From Fibrobacter sp. UBA4309 (GTDB lineage: Bacteria > Fibrobacterota > Fibrobacteria > Fibrobacterales > Fibrobacteraceae), in contig NZ_DGUN01000025.1 of the NCBI RefSeq assembly GCF_002395745.1, positions 37,140-92,780 on the forward strand: 55,641 bases of DNA. The letters run 5' to 3'. A program made the translations under genes and the position numbers. The notes beneath the pieces were generated by a model. It ran no database searches. It saw only the letters and a program-made list of their open reading frames with translations, and had not been told where the DNA came from. Shown piece by piece: positions 49,948-55,641 of this stretch (its first letter is position 1; each line of letters starts with the position of its first letter).

Positions 49948-51237
49948 ATGTTGCGTATTGGTCTTATTGGTACTGGAACCGTCGGTGGCGGTGTTATCCA
50001 GATTCTGGAACAGAAGATTGCCGAATACAAGGAAAAGCTCGGTGTCGAACTTGAACTGGCATGCATCTGTGCCAAGTCCGAAGAAGAAGTTGCCCCGTAC
50101 AAGGCGAAGGGTTACAAGGTCTCGACCAACGCCGACGAAATGATCGCCGGTAACGACATCGACGTGCTCGTGGAACTCGCCGGTGGCTACAACATGCCGC
50201 GCAAGTGGATCCTCGCTGCCCTCGAAAGCGGCAAGCACGTGGTGACGGCCAACAAGGCCCTCCTCGCCAAGTACGGTCACGAAATTTTCCCGCTTGCAGC
50301 CAAGAACGGCCTGCATGTGCTGTTCGAAGCCGCAGTTGGCGGTGGCATTCCCATTATCCGTAGCCTGCAGGAAGGCTTGCTCGGTTCGACTGTCGAACAC
50401 CTGAGCTGCATCATTAACGGTACCTGCAACTACATCCTGAGCCGCATGGCCGACGAAGGCCTGGACTTTGACGTGGTGCTGAAGGACGCCCAGAAGCTCG
50501 GCTTTGCCGAAGCCGACCCGACCTTCGATATCGAAGGTATCGACTCCGCCCACAAGACGGCCCTGCTCGCTAGCCTCTGCAGCGGCAAGCGCGTGGACTT
50601 CGAAAAGATTCACGTGACCGGTATTTCCAAGATTACCGCCCAGGATATCGCGTTCGCCAAGGAAATCGGCTGCTGCGTGAAGCTCCTCGGCATCTACCAC
50701 CGCGACGGCGATCGCGTGGACGCCCGTGTGCATCCGTGCTTTGTCTCTAACGACAACCTGCTTTCGAACGTGAACGGCGTCATCAACGCCGTCTACCTCA
50801 AGTGCGACAACCTGGGCGAAACGGTCCAGACCGGTGCCGGCGCTGGCCGCCTTCCGACCGCTTCCGCTGTCGTGGCCGACCTCGTTTCCCTGGCCCGCTC
50901 CGTGGACCAGGGTAGCCGCAAGGCGCTCCCCATGGGCTGGTTCAACGTCGAAAATTCCGCGACGCTCGTACCGATTTCGGAAACGTCTTCGCGCTACTAC
51001 CTGCGCTTCACGTCCCGCGATGCCTGCGGCGTGCTCGCGAAGATTACGAGCATCCTCGCCGAAAACGGCATCTCCATCGAGACCATTATCCAGAAGAACG
51101 TGAACGACCCGGGCAAGGTTTCCGTGGTGGTGATTACCGAAAAGACGCTGGATTGCAAGGCCTCGAAGGCGGTGGACGCCATCGACGCCCTGCCCGAAAT
51201 CGTCGAAAAGAGCCAGGTTATCCGTTTCCTCGCGTAA
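49948..51237 (+). CDS. hom: Homoserine dehydrogenase
   Basis: This 429-residue enzyme of the threonine/methionine pathway reduces aspartate semialdehyde to homoserine. The N-terminal NAD(P)-binding motif is IGLIGTGTVGGGV. The catalytic region has VTANKALLAKYG, FEAAVGGGIPIIRSLQEG, INGTCNYILSRM and FAEADPTFDIEGIDSAHK. A C-terminal ACT domain (LRFTSRDACGVLAKITSILAENGISIETIIQK) gives feedback control, probably by threonine. GGAG lies well placed before ATG. It sits between two sugar transferase genes without an obvious functional link. Confidence 0.97.
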   Translation: MLRIGLIGTGTVGGGVIQILEQKIAEYKEKLGVELELACICAKSEEEVAPYKAKGYKVSTNADEMIAGNDIDVLVELAGGYNMPRKWILAALESGKHVVTANKALLAKYGHEIFPLAAKNGLHVLFEAAVGGGIPIIRSLQEGLLGSTVEHLSCIINGTCNYILSRMADEGLDFDVVLKDAQKLGFAEADPTFDIEGIDSAHKTALLASLCSGKRVDFEKIHVTGISKITAQDIAFAKEIGCCVKLLGIYHRDGDRVDARVHPCFVSNDNLLSNVNGVINAVYLKCDNLGETVQTGAGAGRLPTASAVVADLVSLARSVDQGSRKALPMGWFNVENSATLVPISETSSRYYLRFTSRDACGVLAKITSILAENGISIETIIQKNVNDPGKVSVVVITEKTLDCKASKAVDAIDALPEIVEKSQVIRFLA

Positions 51238-51276
51238 CGGATGGCCTAGGAACCCGTATTTTTGTAGTTTAGGAAC

Positions 51277-52728
51277 ATGTTCCGCGCAAGTACGCTTGAA
51301 CGCATCCTGCTGGTCCTGTCGGACTACGTCGCCTTGACGATATGCTTCGCCTTGGCCTTTTGGGTGCAGTTCCATAGCGGCTGGATCGTGGACAAGTACG
51401 ACCCGAGCAAGATGTTCGAGTCTTACTGGGGAATGTGCCTGGTCCTGAACACGGGCTGGATTGTCCTGTTCGTTTGCGCCGGGCTGTACCGTTCCTGGCT
51501 CCTGAACTCGCGTACGCACCAGATCCTTCGCGTGCTGCGGGCGGTGGCTGTCGGGATAGTCTTCATCATCATCAGCCTGTTCGGGTCCGAATTCCTGGGG
51601 AAGGTCTTTGCAAACCAGTCCCTGATCCATGACTACATCTACGGTTCCCGATTCCCTTGGATCTTTATCTATGGCGGCCTGGCCATTACGCTTGTGGCGA
51701 GCTTCCGCATGGCCATCTACTTCTTCTTGCGCGGACTCCTCAAGTGGGGTTACGGGGCGAACAACATCCTGGTGCTCGGTGCGACCGAGTCCGGACGTAA
51801 GGTCGCCGAGTCCCTGAAAAAGACTCCCGAACTGGGACAGAGGGTGATTGGTTTTGTGGACGAACGTTTCCAGGTGATTCCGCACGAGTTTGCCGGAGTC
51901 CCGGTCCTGGGCAAGTATTCCGACCTGCCTGCGCTTGTCAAGAAACACAAGGTCAGCGGCATCATTATTGCTCACGACAGCACGTCTCCGCAAGAGATCA
52001 TGCGCGTGCTGGTCTGGATTTGCGAACTGCAGCTGCACATTTATGTTGTTCCCGAACTGTATCCTGTGGTGAACGGCCAGTTCAAGGGCAACCTCGTGCA
52101 CGGCTTCGAACTGCAGGAACTCTTCGCTTTTACGATGCCGCCCTGGCAGGTGCGGGTGAAGCGCATCTTGGATATCTTCATCGGCGGTCTCTTGGGAATC
52201 TGTTCCCTGCCGGTCTGCCTGCTGGCAGCTCTTGCCATCAAGCTCGAAGACTGGGGCCCGGTGTTCTATTCCCAAGAAAGAATCGGCCTGTACGGCAAGC
52301 CTTTCATGGTCTACAAGTTCCGCACTATGCGTACCGATGCCGAAAAGTTCGGAGCCCAGTGGGCCACGAAGGACGATCCCCGCATTACGAAAGTCGGCAA
52401 GTTCCTGCGCAAGACGCGTATCGATGAACTTCCGCAGATTCTGTGCGTCTTGAAGGGCGACATGAGCATGGTCGGACCGCGCCCTGAACGAGCCGTGTTT
52501 ATCGGCAAGCTGCGCGAACAGATTCCGTTCTACATCAGCCGTCTCAAGATGAAGCCGGGACTGACGGGCTGGGCACAGGTGCGTCACCATTATGATACCA
52601 GCATCGAGGACGTGCAGATCAAGTTGCAGTACGACATGTATTATTACGAGAACATGAGCCTTTTGCTTGATTTCCAGATTCTAGTTCGAACCGTTTATGT
52701 TGTGCTGACCGGTAAAGGAGCGCAATAG
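51277..52728 (+). CDS. Polyprenyl glycosylphosphotransferase, full-length (WcaJ/WbaP-like)
   Basis: This 483-residue initiating sugar transferase for surface polysaccharide has N-terminal transmembrane helices at about 10-135 and then a Rossmann-like CoA-binding_3 domain (NNILVLGATESGRKVAESL...VIGFVDERF). The catalytic domain has KRILDIFIGGLLGICSLPVCLLAALAIK, SQERIGLYGKPFMVYKFRTM, RKTRIDELPQILCVLKGDMSMVGPRPERAVF and KPGLTGWAQVRHHYDTSIED. It is a distant paralogue of the protein at 48613-49785. No other glycosyltransferases lie in the window, so the rest of the polysaccharide locus is elsewhere. Confidence 0.93.
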   Translation: MFRASTLERILLVLSDYVALTICFALAFWVQFHSGWIVDKYDPSKMFESYWGMCLVLNTGWIVLFVCAGLYRSWLLNSRTHQILRVLRAVAVGIVFIIISLFGSEFLGKVFANQSLIHDYIYGSRFPWIFIYGGLAITLVASFRMAIYFFLRGLLKWGYGANNILVLGATESGRKVAESLKKTPELGQRVIGFVDERFQVIPHEFAGVPVLGKYSDLPALVKKHKVSGIIIAHDSTSPQEIMRVLVWICELQLHIYVVPELYPVVNGQFKGNLVHGFELQELFAFTMPPWQVRVKRILDIFIGGLLGICSLPVCLLAALAIKLEDWGPVFYSQERIGLYGKPFMVYKFRTMRTDAEKFGAQWATKDDPRITKVGKFLRKTRIDELPQILCVLKGDMSMVGPRPERAVFIGKLREQIPFYISRLKMKPGLTGWAQVRHHYDTSIEDVQIKLQYDMYYYENMSLLLDFQILVRTVYVVLTGKGAQ

Positions 52729-52817
52729 CGATGTGAGATGACGAATGTGGAATGATTGATGAAAAATATTACATTATACATTTCACATTACACATTTTGA
52801 CAACAGGAAGTTAAGTT
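52729..52817. repeat. Low-complexity AT-rich spacer
   Basis: Words such as 'atgatgtgag', 'gaatgtggaatgattgatga' and 'acatttcacattacacatttt' recur imperfectly, like the spacers at 46.33, 48.56 and 49.8 kb. No gene is visible. Confidence 0.5.
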
Positions 52818-53681
52818 ATGTATGGAGATTGCTCAACACCCGTTTTCCCAGTTAATGATGCCCTCACGATGATTCGCTTGGCGCTTGCCGAAGACGTGCG
52901 CACGGGCGACGTGACCAGCGAATGGACCATCCCTGCCGACCAGAAGCAGCATGCCCGCCTGATCGCGAAAGAAGACGGCGTGCTTGCCGGGCTCCCGGTC
53001 ATCGAACTCGTGTTCCAGGAACTGAAGGCGAACGTGAAGGTGACGCTCCACAAGAAAGACGGTGACGTGGTGAAGAAGGGCGATTTGATTGCCGAAATGG
53101 ACGGCACGACGCACGAACTTTTGACGGGCGAGCGCACACTCCTGAACTTTATCCAGCAGCTTTCCGGCGTGGCGACGGTCGCGCATACCTTCCAGGAAGC
53201 CTTGAAGGGCGGCAAGACGAAGGTGCTCGATACGCGCAAGACGGTTCCCGGTTTCCGCACGCTGCAGAAGTACGCGGTTCGCGTGGGTGGCGGTTCCAAC
53301 CACCGCATGGGACTTTTCGACATGGTGCTCGTGAAGGACAACCACATCGCTGCGGCGGGTGGCGTGCTCCAGGCGCTCGAGGTCGTGAAGAAGAACAACA
53401 AGCAGGGCCTGATGGTGGAAATGGAAGTCGAGAACTTCGACCAGCTGCGCGCCCTTTTGAACAAGGGTGTCGATGTCATCATGCTCGATAACATGAGCAA
53501 CGAGATGATGGCCGAAGCACTCAAGATTATCAAGGAAAGCGGCGACAAGTGCCTGGTGGAAGGCTCCGGCAACATGACGCTCGAACGCGCCAAGGAAATC
53601 GCCACACTCGGCCTCGACTACATCTCTGTCGGTGCGCTTACGCATAGCGTGAAGGCTCTCGATATTTCGATGCGCATCTAG
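52818..53681 (+). CDS. nadC: Nicotinate-nucleotide pyrophosphorylase (carboxylating)
   Basis: This 287-residue quinolinate phosphoribosyltransferase of NAD synthesis shows the expected landmarks: LAEDVRTGDVTSEW, TGERTLLNFIQQLSGVAT, LDTRKTVPGFRTLQKYAVRVGGGSNHRMGLFDMVLVKDNH (substrate-binding), VEVENF-like MEVENFDQL and VIMLDNMS, ending with SVGALTHSVKALDISMRI. AGGAAG lies upstream of ATG. The phosphatase gene starts 15 bases downstream, so they are probably cotranscribed. Confidence 0.96.
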   Translation: MYGDCSTPVFPVNDALTMIRLALAEDVRTGDVTSEWTIPADQKQHARLIAKEDGVLAGLPVIELVFQELKANVKVTLHKKDGDVVKKGDLIAEMDGTTHELLTGERTLLNFIQQLSGVATVAHTFQEALKGGKTKVLDTRKTVPGFRTLQKYAVRVGGGSNHRMGLFDMVLVKDNHIAAAGGVLQALEVVKKNNKQGLMVEMEVENFDQLRALLNKGVDVIMLDNMSNEMMAEALKIIKESGDKCLVEGSGNMTLERAKEIATLGLDYISVGALTHSVKALDISMRI

Positions 53682-53696
53682 CAGGGCGCACGGAAC

Positions 53697-54161
53697 ATGC
53701 AAAAAATCAAGATCCTGTTTGTGTGCCACGGCAATATCTGCCGTAGCCCCATGGCGGAATTCGTCATGAAGCACAAGCTTGCGAGTGCAGGGCTCGAAGG
53801 TTTTGAAGTGGCGAGTGCCGCGACGAGCACCGAGGAAATCGGGAATCCCGTGTATCCGCCGGCAAGGCGCATGCTGAATTCTCACGGTATCGACTGCAGC
53901 GGCAAGCATGCCCGACAGATGACCGTGCAGGATTACGGATACTACGATTACATCGTGCTCATGGACCGCAACAACCTGCGCAACATGCGCTGGATTCTGG
54001 GTGACGGACACGACATGTCGAAAGTTTCGCTGCTGATGGACTGGACCGGAAAATCGCGCGACGTGGCTGATCCCTGGTATACCGGGGATTTCCAGGCGAC
54101 CTGGGATGACGTCAACGAAGGCTGCGACGCGATGATCGCGAAGCTGACCGGGCAATCGTAG
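53697..54161 (+). CDS. Low-molecular-weight protein-tyrosine phosphatase
   Basis: This 154-residue enzyme has the P-loop VCHGNICRSPMAE with nucleophile Cys10 and Arg16 (CX5R), and a DPWYTGDF segment with the general-acid Asp. Such enzymes often act on tyrosine kinases of polysaccharide export, which would fit the nearby sugar transferases, but the substrate is not shown. It is convergent with bioB; only 4 bases separate the two stop codons. Confidence 0.94.
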   Translation: MQKIKILFVCHGNICRSPMAEFVMKHKLASAGLEGFEVASAATSTEEIGNPVYPPARRMLNSHGIDCSGKHARQMTVQDYGYYDYIVLMDRNNLRNMRWILGDGHDMSKVSLLMDWTGKSRDVADPWYTGDFQATWDDVNEGCDAMIAKLTGQS

Positions 54162-54165
54162 CCTG

Positions 54166-55146
54166 CTAAAATTTATTTTCCAAAAATCCGTGCGGCTTGA
54201 ACCCGAGCCCTTTCACGAGCTCAAAGTCCTTGCAACTGTTCACGCCTGCGGTGGTGAGCATATCGTCGGTGATGGCCGCGTTTGCTCCGCTCTTGAAGGC
54301 GCGTTCGCCATCGTCGCCCAATACTCCGCGGCCACCTGCGAGACGGATGTAGGCCTTCGGGTTGATGAACCTGTAAATCGCCACGATGCGGCAGAACTCG
54401 TCGTTCGTGAGCTTGGGCAAGTTCTCGTACGGGGTGCCCGGAATGGCGTTCAGCACGTTCACCGGGGTAGATTTCACGCCGAGTTTGCGCAGGTCGATGC
54501 ACATGTCGATGCGGTCTTCCATCGTCTCGCCGAGGCCCATGATGCCGCCGCTGCAGATTTCAAGACCTGCGGCAAGTGCGTTTTGCAATGCGCCAATCTT
54601 GTCGTCGTAGGTGTGCGTGGTGCACACGTCCGGGAAGTGCCTGCGGTAAGTTTCCAGGTTGTTGTGGAAGCGGGTGAGGCCTGCCTCCTTGAGTTTGTCG
54701 AACTGTTCCCTGTTCAAGAGCCCTGCCGAGAGGCATACGGAAAGTTTCGTCTCCTTTTTGAGGCGACGGATGGCTTCGCCAATCTGTTCCACATCGCGGT
54801 TAGAGAGCGTGCGGCCCGAGGTCACGATGGAATAGCGCGGGATGCCCGCGGCTTCTTTCTTCTTTGCGTCTTCGACGATTTCGTCGGCGCTGAGGAGCTT
54901 GTATTCGGGTGCACCGGTGTGGTAGTAGCTACTCTGGGCGCAGTACTTGCAGTTCTCGGAGCAGCGACCGCTGCGCGCGTTCACGATGGAGCAGAAATCG
55001 AAATCGTCGCCGTGGAACTTCTCGCGGATTTCGTTTGCGGCTTTCGTAAGTTCGTCGAGGTCGGCTTCGAGCAGTTTTACTGCCTCTTCGCGGTTGATCT
55101 CGTAACCGCCTAAAACTTTTTCTTTAAGATCTTGAACGAAGGACAT
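54166..55146 (-). CDS. bioB: Biotin synthase
   Basis: This 326-residue radical SAM enzyme inserts sulfur into dethiobiotin. The radical cluster cysteines are Cys62, Cys66 and Cys69 (GRCSENCKYCAQS). It also has FHNNLETYRRHFPDVCTTHTYDDK, GIMGLGETMEDRIDM, VNVLNAIPGTPYEN and RLAGGRGVLG, all family landmarks including residues around the auxiliary 2Fe-2S cluster. The frame extends to 55194 through a terminator-like hairpin; MSFVQDLKEKVLGG at 55146 with AGGGAAAG is the real start. No other biotin genes are in the window. Confidence 0.97.
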   Translation of the reverse strand: MSFVQDLKEKVLGGYEINREEAVKLLEADLDELTKAANEIREKFHGDDFDFCSIVNARSGRCSENCKYCAQSSYYHTGAPEYKLLSADEIVEDAKKKEAAGIPRYSIVTSGRTLSNRDVEQIGEAIRRLKKETKLSVCLSAGLLNREQFDKLKEAGLTRFHNNLETYRRHFPDVCTTHTYDDKIGALQNALAAGLEICSGGIMGLGETMEDRIDMCIDLRKLGVKSTPVNVLNAIPGTPYENLPKLTNDEFCRIVAIYRFINPKAYIRLAGGRGVLGDDGERAFKSGANAAITDDMLTTAGVNSCKDFELVKGLGFKPHGFLENKF

Positions 55147-55156
55147 TTTTCTTTCC

Positions 55157-55189
55157 CTAAAAAAGGAGATGCCCGCACAGGGCGGGCAT
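55157..55189 (-). terminator. Probable terminator downstream of argF
   Basis: ATGCCCGC and GCGGGCAT pair around a five-base loop. On the minus strand CTCCTTTTTT follows, placing it between argF and bioB. Confidence 0.7.
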
Positions 55190-55212
55190 GACAAGTTTAA
55201 TTTTTCCCGCTA

Positions 55213-55641
55213 TTAGGCGTTGAACGGGGGCATGACCTGCCACAAAACTGCTTTGTGGGCATGGAGCCTATTCTCGGCTTCTTCAAAGCTCATGTTCACG
55301 TCGAGGTTGTCCATCACGGAGTCCGTGATTTCTTCGCCGCGGTGTGCGGGGAGGCAATGGCTCACCTTGCAGTGGGCCGGAGCGAGCTTCAAAAGTTCGT
55401 CGTTAATCTGGAACGGCAAGAAGTGGCTCTGCTTCGTAGCTTTTTCGCCTTCCTGGCCCATGGAGACCCACACGTCGCTATAGAGGATGTCGGCATCCTT
55501 GACGGCTTCCTTCGGGTCGTTGAACACGCGGTACTGGCAGCCGTGCTTCTTGAGGCCGGCGGCGGCTTCTTCCACCACGTTCTTCGGCTGCTCGAAGCCC
55601 TTGGGGCAGGCGAGCGTGAAGTTCATGCCCACCTTGGAGGC
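55213..55641 (-). CDS. argF: Ornithine carbamoyltransferase, C-terminal part
   Basis: The frame is open to the right edge, so the N-terminal half with the carbamoyl-phosphate site lies outside. The visible 142 residues are the ornithine-binding half: ADILYSDVWVSMGQE (the DxxxSMG loop), and HCLPAHRGEEITDSV, in which the Cys and the HCLPAHRG motif are diagnostic of OTCase rather than aspartate carbamoyltransferase. It ends EAENRLHAHKAVLWQVM as usual. The enzyme makes citrulline in arginine synthesis. Confidence 0.95.
   Translation of the reverse strand, partial: ASKVGMNFTLACPKGFEQPKNVVEEAAAGLKKHGCQYRVFNDPKEAVKDADILYSDVWVSMGQEGEKATKQSHFLPFQINDELLKLAPAHCKVSHCLPAHRGEEITDSVMDNLDVNMSFEEAENRLHAHKAVLWQVMPPFNA

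Noticed and set aside
49894..52590. 898-residue open frame opposite hom and the sugar transferase
   Set aside because: It crosses two well-supported genes on the other strand and has no domain; shadow frame.

Overview
The window looks like a chromosomal segment of Fibrobacter (phylum Fibrobacterota), a strict anaerobe of the herbivore gut that degrades plant cell walls. The signs are two copies of the Fibrobacter 'major paralogous' (FISUMP) domain in one lipoprotein, serine-rich linkers in surface proteins, secreted GH5 and GH30 glycanases with C-terminal tails of the type-9-secretion kind, an oxygen-sensitive class III ribonucleotide reductase, and LPS-transport and Bam genes typical of a Gram-negative envelope. 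There is no rRNA, CRISPR array, phage or intact insertion sequence. Both ends cut through genes (maeB on the left, argF on the right).

Layout. 1-6 kb: malic enzyme, GH5 cellulase, cysteinyl-tRNA synthetase. 6-9.4 kb: flavodoxin-like lipoprotein, SAH-hydrolase-like protein, and a secreted protein followed by a 51-residue peptide gene. 9.4-12.2 kb: XPB-type helicase, tRNA-Thr, TPR-like membrane protein. 12.2-16.8 kb: a leftward operon of BamD-like lipoprotein, outer-membrane protein, PHP hydrolase and rhomboid protease. 16.9-22.7 kb: a rightward operon lptF-lptG-diguanylate cyclase-sodium/solute symporter. 23-26.2 kb: anaerobic nucleotide reduction (nrdD, a separate glycyl-radical peptide, nrdG) behind two NrdR-like boxes. 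26.3-29.4 kb: a broken Rpn-type nuclease gene and a FISUMP lipoprotein. 29.6-32.2 kb: tRNA-Gly, a membrane adenylate cyclase with a small membrane protein, and hemW. 32.3-39.3 kb: two very large paralogous surface proteins. 39.6-46.2 kb: a sigma-70 factor, then a rightward run of methyltransferase, flippase-like protein, a helicase-acyltransferase fusion, murI and an unknown protein. 46.3-52.7 kb: GH30 glucuronoxylanase, two polyprenyl-phosphate sugar transferases and homoserine dehydrogenase, separated by low-complexity spacers. 52.8-55.6 kb: nadC, low-molecular-weight phosphatase, bioB, argF.

The most striking observation is that the class III ribonucleotide reductase is in two pieces. nrdD stops before the glycyl-radical motif. 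That motif is encoded by a separate 48-residue reading frame 30 bases downstream, in the same frame, behind two in-frame stop codons and with its own ribosome binding site. Also notable are an in-frame fusion of a UvrD-like helicase to a PlsC-type acyltransferase, and a family of clustered mini-hairpins. One such cluster appears to have inserted into and broken the Rpn gene, leaving short direct repeats.

All assignments were made by reading the sequence and recalling protein families; no database search was run.
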